Of a stretch of DNA of 58,834 nt, positions 9,717-19,298 are shown one piece after another (positions within the stretch are counted from its first letter, which is position 1; the number at the start of each line of letters is the position of its first letter). The notes under the pieces were generated by a model. It saw only the letters and a list, made by a program, of their open reading frames with translations, was not told where the DNA came from and did no database searches. Position numbers and translations under genes: made by a program. Source of the stretch: an uncultured Verrucomicrobiales bacterium (GTDB taxonomy: Bacteria > Verrucomicrobiota > Verrucomicrobiia > Verrucomicrobiales > DEV007); NCBI GenBank assembly GCA_937891465.1, contig CALAHF010000090.1, forward strand, positions 1 to 58,834, given 5' to 3'.

Positions 9717-11256
9717 CGGAGTTACGATTCAACAGGGTTGGTTCATCGATCAGACAGTATCTGATCGTTGTGATGCATTTCGCGATCGCGTCGTGTGTCT
9801 GGGGGCAATTACTTCCGGATGAAGTTGCGATCGCAAAGGCCAAATTCCTTAAAAAGGCAGAGGCTGCGATGGGAAGCAAGCCGGTCGATTTAAACGAAAA
9901 ATACTTGGCTGGTTTGCAGGCGTTGCAGGCGAAAAAACAATCTGCAGGCGATTTAGAGAGTGAGTTGGCGATCAAGAAAGAGATCGAAACGGTAGAGGCT
10001 ACCGGCGCGTCGGGAACCGGGAAAGTGAGCAAATCGAGTGGGCTGGAGGAGTTACGGAAGATATACGGAGACTCCCGATTGAGGTGGAACAATTCACAAG
10101 TGGATGCGTTGGAAGCACTGAAAGCTGCATATCTTGCCAGCTTGAAAAAGATCACATCAGATTTTACGGAAGCTGGAAAGGTTGAAGAGGCGAGGGTGAC
10201 GCGTGCCGAGGCGACGAAGGTTGCGGCGATTACGATTTTCGATTTTCAGAAAAAGCCGAATTCACCGGCGCCCGTTATTGCCGATGCAAATCCATCGGGC
10301 AAAAGAGCGGGCCAGGTTCGAGGTTTTGGGCGTTTGGCCACGTCGAAGTTCATTCCGGATTAAGTGGATTTTGATCTGACTTCACTCGAAAAATATTCAG
10401 ATTTTGTGGATGTGGCGGGAAGTCCTTACGTGTTATTGTTCTGAAGAGCGGACGGGGATGTCTTAAATCATCAAGGGGACGTCATGGGTCAGGGAGCGGC
10501 GAAGCTGGTCGTTTCGGGCTCAACATGCGGCTACATCGATGCGAAGGGAAATTTTCAAGCGATAACGGATGGGGGCGCTCCGGATGAAGCGAATCCGATG
10601 AAAACGATGCGGAAATATTTTAATCGGCGGCTAGCCATCAATCAAAATGGCGATGTGATCGGATGGGGCGGTGAGTATAACGACGGTAGCCGCTCTGTTC
10701 CTGAGCCAGCCCGCAAAAAGGTCAAACAGGTGGCGATGTTTTATGACACTGATTTTGCCTTAACCGAGGATGGAAATCTGTATCGTTGGAGTAAAAAAGG
10801 GCTTCTCGATCAATCTGAAAAAATTCGATCGAATATCGAGAACATTTCGATTTTTGCATACACCGGTTTTGCTCTTTCTAAATTGAATGATCTGTATCGT
10901 TTGGACGGAAATCTGCCGCAGTATTGGAAAGAAAAGGCGAGAAATGTGATTTGTCGGGGGAGCTGGCGGCGATTCTCTCGATGGATTATCGATGGAATAT
11001 TTTTGCCCACAGAAAGACCCCTATGGGGAATGAAATAGAAGTGCTGGGTATTGTGATGAATCGGCCCGAGACGATTGATGTTGAGTTCAATCCTTTTTAT
11101 TCGGATTGGAAAAACAACAACACAGCAAGCTATGCGGTGTGGATTGAAGACGCAGGGACCCCGCAGCTTGATGTTACAAATGTGAAGTCGTTGCCCGCAC
11201 CTCCCATCGCGCCGCGAAAGTCAGGAACTGGATTTTTTGGGACCGAACTCGACTAA
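9713..11256 (+). pseudogene. RCC1-repeat-like exported protein, frameshifted
   Basis: Begins at ATG 9713 overlapping the esterase stop. The first piece (to 10363) has a signal peptide (IASCVWG) and a Lys/Glu/Ala-rich helical region. Coding then continues in other frames. VDFDLTSLEKYSDFVDVAG follows 10363. RADGDVLNHQGDVMGQGAA, with RCC1-like propeller repeats (INQNGDVIGWGGEYNDG, LTEDGNLYRW), spans 10445-10960. After a shift in the G5 run near 10952 the piece ELAAILSMDYRWNIFAHRK runs to 11256. Such helical plus RCC1-propeller proteins are common in Verrucomicrobia; their role is unknown. At least three shifts make this a pseudogene unless sequence errors explain them. Confidence 0.65.
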
Positions 11257-11319
11257 CCGGGCCGAAATACCGCACATTCGCTGAATTGACGATTGGCGTT
11301 TCTATCGCAGATTCATTCC

Positions 11320-11667
11320 GTGAGCGATTCTTCTCCTAAAAATCCCAAGCTGCTTTACTGCCGGTGCGCCTTTGCCCAGGTCGTGCCAAATGATACAAAA
11401 AATGAGGTGCTGGAGCGGCTTTGTAACTCGGGTACGAGCTTTGAATCGGTGTCGGATCTGTGTGAAATGTCAGCTCGAAACGATCCGCGTTTGGAGCAGC
11501 TGATGGAAGGAGAAGAACCAGTGAAAATTGTGGCGTGTCATCGGCGGGCTGTGAAATGGCTTTTCCACAGCGGAGGCCAAACGTGGACCGAAGCAGACGA
11601 GGAACGAATCGAAGTGCTGAACATGCGTGAAGAATCAGCTGACGAAATTTGCGACAAGATTTTATAA
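11320..11667 (+). CDS. Small cysteine-containing protein paired with a ferredoxin
   Basis: 115 residues from GTG 11320; the open frame starts earlier but the preceding residues look untranslated. Motifs are LLYCRCAFAQVVP near the N-terminus and VKIVACHRRAVKWLF near residue 80. This spacing recalls the cysteine-bearing segments of HdrA/QmoA-type electron-transfer proteins, but the match is by eye and weak. It sits one base upstream of a 4Fe-4S protein gene, so the two are almost surely co-transcribed and may act together in electron transfer. Function unknown. Confidence 0.6.
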   Translation: MSDSSPKNPKLLYCRCAFAQVVPNDTKNEVLERLCNSGTSFESVSDLCEMSARNDPRLEQLMEGEEPVKIVACHRRAVKWLFHSGGQTWTEADEERIEVLNMREESADEICDKIL

Positions 11668-11668
11668 A

Positions 11669-12538
11669 ATGAAAAACGAGACCACTCCATTTCAGGTTAT
11701 TTTTTACGAAGGTGAGGGCGCTTTCTCGATCGCGAGCGACACCCGTTTTTCCGCGACATCGACGCTTCTGGATAAAGGGTATGCGGTCACGCGAGTGACT
11801 GACAAAAACGGCAATACGCTGACACAGCCTTCTCCCCACGTGCCGATGATGGTGCTGGGCGATTTTTCGGGGAGTGCTCCGCAGCTCGAAGATGCGGCGG
11901 GTAAAACGCCGATTGAGTCCCGTGATATTTCGGGGCTCGATGCGGATGCCATCGTGGCGCTTCTCGAAGGTGCGCGAGGCGAAAAGACCTTGGACTTAAA
12001 TCAGCCGGGTGAAGCTGGAATGTGGAAGCCGTGGTTCCCTGTAATCGACTACGATCGCTGCACCAACTGCATGCAGTGCCTCAGTTTTTGCCTGTTCGAT
12101 GTTTACGGCGTCGATGAGGAAAAGCAGATCCAGGTGCAGAACAACGACAACTGTAAAACCAATTGTCCGGCTTGCTCGCGAGTTTGTCCAGAGGTAGCGA
12201 TCATGTTTCCCAAATACGGTCAGGGGCCGATCAATGGAGACATCGTCAGCGAAACTGATGCGGGCCGCGAGAAGATGAAAGTGGATATCAGCTCGCTTCT
12301 CGGCGGTGATATTTATTCGAGTTTGAAAACCCGAAGCGAGAAGGCGAAATCGCGATTTTCTAAAGAGCGAAGTCCTGACAAAGCGTTGACCGAGCGCAAA
12401 AAGTGTCTCACAAAATTGCAGAAAGATGGATTCATCCCAGCTGAAGTGTTGGCGGAAATTGATCTCGCAAGCTTGCCGAGTCCTGAGGAAATCAAACGTA
12501 AGTCCGAGGAACTCGCGCGTCTCCAGGCGGAGGATTGA
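11669..12538 (+). CDS. 2x[4Fe-4S] ferredoxin-like protein
   Basis: 289 residues from ATG 11669, immediately after the upstream stop. A non-cysteine N-terminal domain of about 125 residues precedes a ferredoxin domain. That domain has CTNCMQCLSFC starting at residue 131 and CKTNCPACSRVCPE starting at residue 162. The second set, with C-x3-C-x2-C-x3-C spacing, differs slightly from the standard C-x2-C-x2-C-x3-C. A charged helical tail of about 95 residues follows. It should bind two cubane clusters and carry electrons in the cytoplasm. Partner enzymes are not seen nearby apart from the upstream Cys protein. Confidence 0.85.
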   Translation: MKNETTPFQVIFYEGEGAFSIASDTRFSATSTLLDKGYAVTRVTDKNGNTLTQPSPHVPMMVLGDFSGSAPQLEDAAGKTPIESRDISGLDADAIVALLEGARGEKTLDLNQPGEAGMWKPWFPVIDYDRCTNCMQCLSFCLFDVYGVDEEKQIQVQNNDNCKTNCPACSRVCPEVAIMFPKYGQGPINGDIVSETDAGREKMKVDISSLLGGDIYSSLKTRSEKAKSRFSKERSPDKALTERKKCLTKLQKDGFIPAEVLAEIDLASLPSPEEIKRKSEELARLQAED

Positions 12539-12741
12539 GTTTATCCAAACGGGCCACAAATCCGTCCTCAATTTTCCGGCTGATCGGGGGCGTTTTGAGA
12601 GATGAAAAGCCGCCCTTGGCGAGATCTTGGGGAAACTCAGACGTGCAATTTACTTCTCGGAGTGGCTCAGCGAATGGGCGTGGGAAAGATAGCTTCGGAG
12701 ACCCTACCACAGGCCTGAACGGGATCGGGTGAGTAAACGCA

Positions 12742-14187
12742 TCAATGATGATCTCCATCAGGCTTATCACCTTCTTCTTCGTCCTCATCGTCCCGTTTTG
12801 GAATGCGGAGGAAACGCACCACTTTAACTGACTTTTCATCTGCGTCGGTGACGGTAGCTATAAAGCCTTCGATTTTTGCTTTTTCACCGACGGTCGGAAG
12901 GTGGCCGAGAACTTCGGTTATGTAACCGCCAACCGTGCTGACGTCGGGACTTGCGAGAACGAGTTCTTTAACTACGTCATCGAGTTCGTGAAGCGGGAAG
13001 GAGCCTTTGGCCACGAATTCGTCAACGCTGATGCGTTCAAATCCCACTTCGTGATCTTCGTCGAATTCGTCCTGAATATCACCAACCACTTGATCGAGAA
13101 CATCATCGAGCATGACGAGTCCCATGGAACCACCGTATTCGTCGACGACCAGTGCCATATGTTCGCGGCTTTTCTGAAAACGAGTCAGAAGATCGTCGAG
13201 TGCAACTAATTCAGGAACGATCATGATATCGCGGCGAACTTCTTCGAGATTTGGCGTCTCGGTTTGCATCTCAATAATGATGTCCTTGATATGAACGAGC
13301 CCCTTCGTGTTATCAAGATGACCATCGACCAACGGAAACCGGGTATGCTTCGAATCGAGGGCGATTTTCAGGTTTTCGTCGAATGAGTTACTGACATCGA
13401 GCGAGGTCACCTCGTTCCGCGGAGTGATGATATCGCGGGCGCTCAGCTCATTCAATTCGAGGGCGTTGATGAGGATTTCGTGCTCCCGCTTCGTCACTTC
13501 TTTGGCTTTTCCAGTTTCTTCAACGAGTAGCCGAAGTTCCCCCGCGCTGAAATCTCCTGGCGCGTGAGGATCAATCGGTTCGAGTTTGAAAATGACTTTC
13601 AATAGGAATGTGGCACACCAATTCAGTAACCAAACGGGGCCGCGAAAAATCAGAAAAAACCAATGCAAGGGACGGGCGCAAACCATCGAGGTGCCGAGCG
13701 ACTTTCGAATCGCAAACACCTTGGGCATTTGTTCGCCGACGACAACGTGAAGCACGGTGATGGCGGAGAGAGCGATGATCCAGGAAACGATGCGAACGGC
13801 ATCTTCACCGAGGCCCATTTTATGAAATAATGATTCAAAAATACCGGCGATAAAAGGTTCGCTGACGGCCCCAAGGACGATTGAAGCAATCGTAATTCCC
13901 AGCTGACAAGCCGAGAGATACGGATCGAGGTGCTTTAAAATATGTTGAACGAGTATTGCGTTTTTCTTTCCGGCCTCGATTTCTGGATCGAGTTGGCTTT
14001 CCCTGACTTTAACGAGGGCGAATTCGGCTGCGACAAAAAATCCGTTTAGGAAAATAAAGAACAAGAGAAAAAATAACTCTTTGCCGAACTGGCCGCCGGT
14101 TATTCCTCCCTCCGTGAATGGTAAATGCGTTTGAATTTCTCCGCCTGCGGCTGAGGCGAGAATGAGGGTGCTCGAAATGAGTGACAT
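12742..14187 (-). CDS. CNNM/CorC-family (hemolysin C-like) membrane protein
   Basis: 481 residues. N-terminal DUF21 (CNNM) transmembrane domain with the signature FFVAAEFALVKVRESQLD and CQLGITIASIVLGAVSEP; then two CBS domains (around IITPRNEVTSLDVS and VPELVALDDLL) and a C-terminal CorC/HlyC domain (GYITEVLGHLPTVGEK). An acidic tail (DDEDEEEGDKPDGDHH) closes it. Family members handle Mg2+ or other divalent cations at the inner membrane, with CBS domains sensing adenine nucleotides. A separate gene with about 200 bases of empty sequence at its 3' side. Confidence 0.9.
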   Translation of the reverse strand: MSLISSTLILASAAGGEIQTHLPFTEGGITGGQFGKELFFLLFFIFLNGFFVAAEFALVKVRESQLDPEIEAGKKNAILVQHILKHLDPYLSACQLGITIASIVLGAVSEPFIAGIFESLFHKMGLGEDAVRIVSWIIALSAITVLHVVVGEQMPKVFAIRKSLGTSMVCARPLHWFFLIFRGPVWLLNWCATFLLKVIFKLEPIDPHAPGDFSAGELRLLVEETGKAKEVTKREHEILINALELNELSARDIITPRNEVTSLDVSNSFDENLKIALDSKHTRFPLVDGHLDNTKGLVHIKDIIIEMQTETPNLEEVRRDIMIVPELVALDDLLTRFQKSREHMALVVDEYGGSMGLVMLDDVLDQVVGDIQDEFDEDHEVGFERISVDEFVAKGSFPLHELDDVVKELVLASPDVSTVGGYITEVLGHLPTVGEKAKIEGFIATVTDADEKSVKVVRFLRIPKRDDEDEEEGDKPDGDHH

Positions 14188-14230
14188 TTAGGGGCGTTAT
14201 GGGATGCGAACGTGCGGATTTTACACGCAA

Positions 14231-15469
14231 TCACTTCCCAATGCAATAGAGCGCCGTTTGCGACCTTGCGAACAAATCTCCCTGAATCGGAGCCAATGTC
14301 GCCCGGAAAATCTCATCAGATGCGGCGCCGAGCGGATTTACTGAAACGACGTTCATTTCTTTTCCGGGCTTGATGACATAAACCTCACCACCAAAAACAT
14401 TCTGGAAGTAGACATTGCCATTCGCTACGAGCGGGGACGCCGCGCATTCGCCCTTCAGACCGATCCGATCATTCCAGAGAACCTCGCCAGTTTTTGCATC
14501 AAAACAGGCTCCAACGCCACCCATATCAACGACGACGACAAATCCATCCACAGCGGCCGGTGAGGGGAGATCACGTCCAGCTTTACGCTTTTTGTGCCAC
14601 ACCATATGGCTGGCGGTCACGTCGCCGGAGCCACTGGGTTTCACAGCGTAAACGTCGCCTGGCTTGCCATTCACGACAAAAACCGTTTCGCCGTCGAAAT
14701 CTGGAACGGGTGCTCCGCGGCCATTGAAGCCTTTGCAAAACCACAGTTCTTTTCCATTTTCGGGATCGTATCCGCGGACACCAAACTCACCATTCAGAAC
14801 GAGCTGTATTTTTCCACCAGTCTCGATCAACACCGGGGTGCTCCAGCCGCCTTTTGGCTTGGTCTCGCGTTTCGTCGCCCACGCCGGATCTCCGGTTTTT
14901 GTGTTAAATGCGATGAGCTGAGATTCTCCCTCGGAATCGGTATTCTGAATCACGTTGTCATCGACAATCATGGGTGAAGCCGCGACTCCCCAGTTTCCGG
15001 GGAACGCTCCGAGGTCTTTCGACCAATTGGGGTTTCCGTCGTGATCAAAGCAATGAAGTCCGCCCGGGCCAAAAAACGCGATCACTGAATCAGCGTCTAC
15101 CGCACACGTTGGCGTAGCCCGCGAGTTCATTTTGTGAGCCGACTCAGGATTGGCGCAAGGCACAGATTTCTCCCAAATCGTATTTCCAGTCTTTCGGTCG
15201 ATGCAAAAAATGAAGCGTTCTTTTCCGTCATCCGACGCGCTGGTGAGGAACAATTTATCACCCCAATTCACCGGAGATGATTGGCCGGTGCCCTTCAATT
15301 CGACCCGCCATTTCACAGAATCTGCAGTCCATTCTGTCGGAACATCGGCTGCTGTCGAATGTCCGCGTCCCGTAGGTCCTCGGAATTGATTCCAGTTTTC
15401 CTCAGCAACGAGAAGCGAAGCGGCGGAGGCCGCGAAGAGAAAAGCAACGGCAGATAGCGTAAATTTCAT
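14231..15469 (-). CDS. PQQ-repeat beta-propeller secreted protein
   Basis: 412 residues from ATG 15469; a longer in-frame start at 15514 would put extra residues before a clean signal peptide (FLFAASAASLLVAEE). Propeller blades show the repeated pattern FDHDGNPNWSKDLG, FNTKTGDPAWAT, YDPENGKELWF and FDAKTGEVLWNDR. WNQFRGPTGRGHS at the mature N-terminus is the usual opening of the large PVC family of 'PQQ-binding-like' propellers. Most of these lack proof of PQQ binding and catalysis; periplasmic localisation is firm, function is not. Confidence 0.88.
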   Translation of the reverse strand: MKFTLSAVAFLFAASAASLLVAEENWNQFRGPTGRGHSTAADVPTEWTADSVKWRVELKGTGQSSPVNWGDKLFLTSASDDGKERFIFCIDRKTGNTIWEKSVPCANPESAHKMNSRATPTCAVDADSVIAFFGPGGLHCFDHDGNPNWSKDLGAFPGNWGVAASPMIVDDNVIQNTDSEGESQLIAFNTKTGDPAWATKRETKPKGGWSTPVLIETGGKIQLVLNGEFGVRGYDPENGKELWFCKGFNGRGAPVPDFDGETVFVVNGKPGDVYAVKPSGSGDVTASHMVWHKKRKAGRDLPSPAAVDGFVVVVDMGGVGACFDAKTGEVLWNDRIGLKGECAASPLVANGNVYFQNVFGGEVYVIKPGKEMNVVSVNPLGAASDEIFRATLAPIQGDLFARSQTALYCIGK

Positions 15470-15726
15470 GGCGTGAAGTGTAGCGAAAAGGAATGAATTT
15501 GCGAGGAAAAGCACGGGCGTTTTCGCGGAGTCAATCCCTGCGTAGCAGAACTTGCTAAAAGTTCATTGCGAAGCCTTTTATAATCCAAGGTTGTTCAAGC
15601 TCCCAGAATTTGGCGATGGAAAAATTGTCAGAATTTTGCAATGCTGAGCGTTTATGAAATGACATCGTTGCGGTACCGATAACACTCGGATTCCTCTGGA
15701 AGCGCAGCTAAAGCGAAGATAGAAAG

Positions 15727-16159
15727 ATGAGACAATTATTGGATCATTCGAAATGGAATTGGATACGGAAGCTCGGCGTTTTTTTGACATTGGGCGTCAT
15801 TCTGATAGCGGCGCCAATTGTATTTCTGGAACTATCCCCAGAAACGCTACGTAAAAGAATTACACACCCAGTTTCTTATCACATATGGAAGATTCAAGGG
15901 TTCGCATACCAGCTCGAGAGGGGGGCCTCTGGTTAAAGAATACGAAAACGCTCGTTTTATTCTTAGAGAACATTAAAAATCAAAAGACGAAAAGTGGTTC
16001 ACCGGAAAGGATGGGGCGGTTTATCACATCGATTACGCGAGGGCGGAAATTATCGCGACAAAACGAAGATTGCATGAATTTGACAAGACAAACAAACCTC
16101 CTCCCCGGTTTTATACAGAATTCGTCATTAAACATTATGGGGGAAAGTTCTCCAAATGA
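15727..16159 (+). pseudogene. Small membrane-anchored protein, broken
   Basis: ATG 15727 gives a charged N-terminus, one membrane helix (GVFLTLGVILIAAPIVFLEL) and a short outer part up to a G6 run near 15919-15924. From there the coherent frame is another one: PLVKEYENARFILREH, an in-frame TAA at 15987-15989, then KDEKWFTGKDGAVYHIDYAR and on to a stop at 16157-16159. The pieces read as one protein of about 140 residues with one frameshift and one nonsense codon. I do not recognise the family. Confidence 0.45.
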
Positions 16160-16222
16160 AGCATGCATTTCGGTCATAAAAAAATGTAACCTTATCCACC
16201 ACACCCACGTCTTTCCCAACAG

Positions 16223-17881
16223 ATGAGCGCCACTCCACCGCCTTTACCCCCAGCCGTCGGCGCTCGAGCGATGATGAAGAATTTGCTCTTCATCGGTTTG
16301 CTGGCCGGCCTCATCGGCTATGCGATTTCGCAGTTGTGGAAGCCAGAACCGGCTCCGTCGGTTTCGTTCGTGGCTGATGATGCCGCTGCGGTTTCGAGGA
16401 AAGTCGACGCCGCTTTCGTGGCTGATTGGAATGAGAAGAAGATCCAACCGCTCGCTCCTGCTGACGATCTCGCAGTGATGCGACGCCTTGGGCTGGCGCT
16501 GACTGGATCGGGGCCTTCAGTCGAGGAGATTCGGCATTTCGAAAAACAGCCCGAAAACCGCCGAATTGAGTGGTGGGTAAGTCGGCTGCTCGATGATCGC
16601 CGGAGTTCTGCTTATCTTGCAGAGCGATTTGCGCGGATATTTGTTGGCGTGGAAAACGGTCCGTTCATCGTCTACCGCCGTCACCGAATGGTTCGATGGC
16701 TCGATGATCAGATTTTTGAAAACAAGCCCTACAACGATCTTGTCCACAATCTCATTGCCGCAGAGGGACTCTGGACCACTCATCCCGAAGCGAATTTTAT
16801 TACCGTCTCGATCGATCAAAACAATCAGAAAAATGGTCCCGACGAAGTAAAGCTTGCCGCTCGGACGACGCGAGCATTTCTCGGTGTTCGGATCGATTGT
16901 ATGCAATGCCATGACGACATGTTTGGAGATCGTTGGAAGCAGAAAGATTTCCACCAACTGGCAGCGTTTTTCTCTCAGGCAAAAATGGGAATCACCGGGG
17001 TTCAGGAAGATTCAAAGCTCGAATACGCAACGCGGTTCCGAGGGGAATCCGAAGAGGAACCCGTCAGTGCAGCAGTTCCGTTTTCACCTGAATTGCTGCC
17101 GAAAGATGGGAATCTGCGTCAACGATTGGCGACGTGGACGACGCATGACGACAATTCAGCTTTTGCTCGGACCGCAGTGAATCGGGTTTGGGCTTTGATG
17201 TTTAATCAGCCGCTCCATTTTCCCGTCGACAACATCCCATTGGAAGGACCGTATCCACCGGGGATGAAAATTTTAGCGACCGATTTTGTCGAAAATGGAT
17301 ACGATTTGCAACGTCTCGTTCGCATCATCGCCAGCACCAACGCATTTCAAATCGAAAGTCGGTCCACCGATCCTGCGAATCCTGTTACTGAAGGACACGA
17401 GCAAAATTGGGCGGCATTTCCAATGACGCGGCTGCGGCCCGAGCAGGTTGCTGATAGCGTGATCCAATCGTCCACTTTGAGCCCGCTTGATGCCGATTCG
17501 CACATCATTTCGCGGATGCGTGAGTTTTTTGAGACGAACGACTTCATCAAACGCTACGGAGATTTGGGAGAAGACGAGTTCGGCGAGCAGGCGGGAACGA
17601 TTCCGCAGCGATTGGTGATGATGAATGGAAAACTGGTTCGTGAACGAACCAAAGAGAATCCAGTGATGAATGCCTCGACTCGAATCGCCGGGTTGACGAA
17701 AGATCACAATATCGCCATCGAAACGGCCTATCTCGCCGTTTTGAGTCGCCGTCCATCAAGTGAAGAAAACGACCATTTTGTATCTGAATTTGAAGGGAAA
17801 TACGGAAGCGACCGGTCCCGTGCGATGCAGGATCTGTATTGGGCGTTGATCAATTCAACCGAATTTACATGGAACCACTGA
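16223..17881 (+). CDS. DUF1549/DUF1553 protein (planctomycete cytochrome-associated)
   Basis: 552 residues. A membrane helix near residues 18-36 (LLFIGLLAGLIGYAI) anchors it. DUF1549 follows, with MRRLGLALTGSGPSVEEIR and the CMQCHDDMFGDRWKQKDFH block, where a CxxCH could bind haem c. DUF1553 comes next (NRVWALMFNQPLHFPVDN, and LRPEQVADSV near the end). Compared with typical family members of 700-1000 residues it lacks the N-terminal PSCyt1 haem domain. Genes of this type nearly always precede a DUF1501 gene, as here; the pair is thought to act on exported polysaccharide or sulfated substrates, but no activity is proven. Confidence 0.88.
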   Translation: MSATPPPLPPAVGARAMMKNLLFIGLLAGLIGYAISQLWKPEPAPSVSFVADDAAAVSRKVDAAFVADWNEKKIQPLAPADDLAVMRRLGLALTGSGPSVEEIRHFEKQPENRRIEWWVSRLLDDRRSSAYLAERFARIFVGVENGPFIVYRRHRMVRWLDDQIFENKPYNDLVHNLIAAEGLWTTHPEANFITVSIDQNNQKNGPDEVKLAARTTRAFLGVRIDCMQCHDDMFGDRWKQKDFHQLAAFFSQAKMGITGVQEDSKLEYATRFRGESEEEPVSAAVPFSPELLPKDGNLRQRLATWTTHDDNSAFARTAVNRVWALMFNQPLHFPVDNIPLEGPYPPGMKILATDFVENGYDLQRLVRIIASTNAFQIESRSTDPANPVTEGHEQNWAAFPMTRLRPEQVADSVIQSSTLSPLDADSHIISRMREFFETNDFIKRYGDLGEDEFGEQAGTIPQRLVMMNGKLVRERTKENPVMNASTRIAGLTKDHNIAIETAYLAVLSRRPSSEENDHFVSEFEGKYGSDRSRAMQDLYWALINSTEFTWNH

Positions 17882-17893
17882 ACTTATTTTTTA

Positions 17894-17936
17894 CGAACCA
17901 ACCCTACCTGTTCATTGAACGAATCCTATTGGTTCG
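17894..17936 (-). repeat. 43-bp bipartite repeat, copy 2 (direct type)
   Basis: Begins CGAACCAACCCTACCTG and ends TCCTATTGGTTCG, with GTTCATTGAAC at the centre. The outer 8 bases (CGAACCAA and TTGGTTCG) are perfectly complementary. It lies between the DUF1549/1553 stop and the DUF1501 start, inside a probable transcription unit, which argues against a strong terminator role. Confidence 0.85.
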
Positions 17937-17951
17937 TAAATTACTAAAATC

Positions 17952-19259
17952 ATGAACTCTCCAAAATTACAGCCTTTTGAATGCGGATCGGCGGATCACT
18001 TTTCGCGCCGGAATTTACTGAAAGCAGCGGGGCTTTCGGGGATGTCATGGCTCACGCCGATGGCTGATATTTTGGCGACGGAAGCTGATTTGGCGAAGAA
18101 CAAATTCGTTCCGGCAAAGTCGATCATTATTCTTTGGATGGCGGGCGGGCCGAGTCAGTTGGATACCTTTGATCCGCATCCGGGGAAGAAGATCGCGGCT
18201 GATACGAAAGCGATCGAGACTTCGAAGAAGGGCGTGTTTTTTAATGAAAATCTGCCGCAGACGGCGGAGCTGATGGATGATATTTCGTTGGTGAGATCGG
18301 TCGTCAGTCGTGAAGGCGATCATGAGAGGGCGGCTTATAATATCCGAACCGGTTACCGGCCGGATCCGACGGTTTTGCATCCTTCAGTGGGTTCGATCAT
18401 TTGTCACGAAATGCCGAATGCGAACATCGATATCCCGACCCACATTTCGATGATGTCGGGGCAGCAAGGTTCGCGGGGTGGTTATCTCGGGGCGAATTTC
18501 GACCCGTTTAAGATCGGTGATCCACAGAATCCGGTTCCTGATATGGAGTCTTACTTGGATGAAGAGCGCGAAAAATCGCGGGTCGCAGGTCTTTCCGTCG
18601 TGGAAAGGGCCTTCGCTCGGGGGCGGTCGGGCGATTTGGAAAAAGAGCGAACGCTGCATCAGGCATCGATTGCGAAGGCGCGGAGAATGATGACTTCGGA
18701 GCAACTGTCTGCATTTGACATCAGTGATGTTTCCAAGGTTGAAAAGGAAGCTTTTGGCGATACGCCGTTTGGTCGCGGTTGTCTTGCCGCAGTTCGTTTG
18801 GTCGAAGCGGGAGTGCGATGCGTCGAAGTCACGCTGGACGGTTGGGATTCACACATCGACAACACGAATTTACAAAGCAACAAAACAAAGGTTCTCGATC
18901 CGGCTTTTGCGTCATTGATTAAGAAGTTGAAAGCACGCGGGCTGCTCGACAGCACGATCGTTTTGTGCGGTGGTGAATTCGGCCGGACGCCGACATTGAA
19001 TCCGGTGGAGGGCCGGGATCACTGGCCGCATGGATTCACCATGGCAATGGCAGGTGGCGGAATTAAAGGAGGCCGTGTAATCGGCGAAACGGATCCCGAA
19101 GGCGCAAAGAAAGATCCCGCGGGGAAAGTTTTCGTTCAGGACATTCACGCAACAATTCAGGATGCGTTCGGGATTGAATACGAGAAGAAAGTGATGACTC
19201 CGGTAGATCGTCCGATTGCTTTGAGTGATGGTTATCCGATTGATGAGTTGCTGTTGTGA
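17952..19259 (+). CDS. DUF1501 exported protein (Tat-type signal)
   Basis: 435 residues with SRRNLLKAAGLSG near residues 18-30, a twin-arginine style leader. The body has the alkaline-phosphatase-like core of DUF1501: SIIILWMAGGPSQLDTFDPH near the start, then DHERAAYNIRTGYRP, and FGRTPTLNPVEGRDHWPHG with TMAMAGGGIKGGRVIGETD near the C-terminus. Such proteins are very abundant in Planctomycetes and Verrucomicrobia and are paired with DUF1549/1553 genes. A hydrolase role is inferred from the fold only. A 43-bp repeat separates it from its partner. Confidence 0.92.
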   Translation: MNSPKLQPFECGSADHFSRRNLLKAAGLSGMSWLTPMADILATEADLAKNKFVPAKSIIILWMAGGPSQLDTFDPHPGKKIAADTKAIETSKKGVFFNENLPQTAELMDDISLVRSVVSREGDHERAAYNIRTGYRPDPTVLHPSVGSIICHEMPNANIDIPTHISMMSGQQGSRGGYLGANFDPFKIGDPQNPVPDMESYLDEEREKSRVAGLSVVERAFARGRSGDLEKERTLHQASIAKARRMMTSEQLSAFDISDVSKVEKEAFGDTPFGRGCLAAVRLVEAGVRCVEVTLDGWDSHIDNTNLQSNKTKVLDPAFASLIKKLKARGLLDSTIVLCGGEFGRTPTLNPVEGRDHWPHGFTMAMAGGGIKGGRVIGETDPEGAKKDPAGKVFVQDIHATIQDAFGIEYEKKVMTPVDRPIALSDGYPIDELLL

Positions 19260-19298
19260 TCTCGCAACTGAACGGAGTTTTCGGTGTTCGATGTAAGT

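Noticed and set aside
12535-12732. Short open frame after the ferredoxin gene
   Set aside because: No family, poor residue mix and overlap with the gene end; looks like chance.
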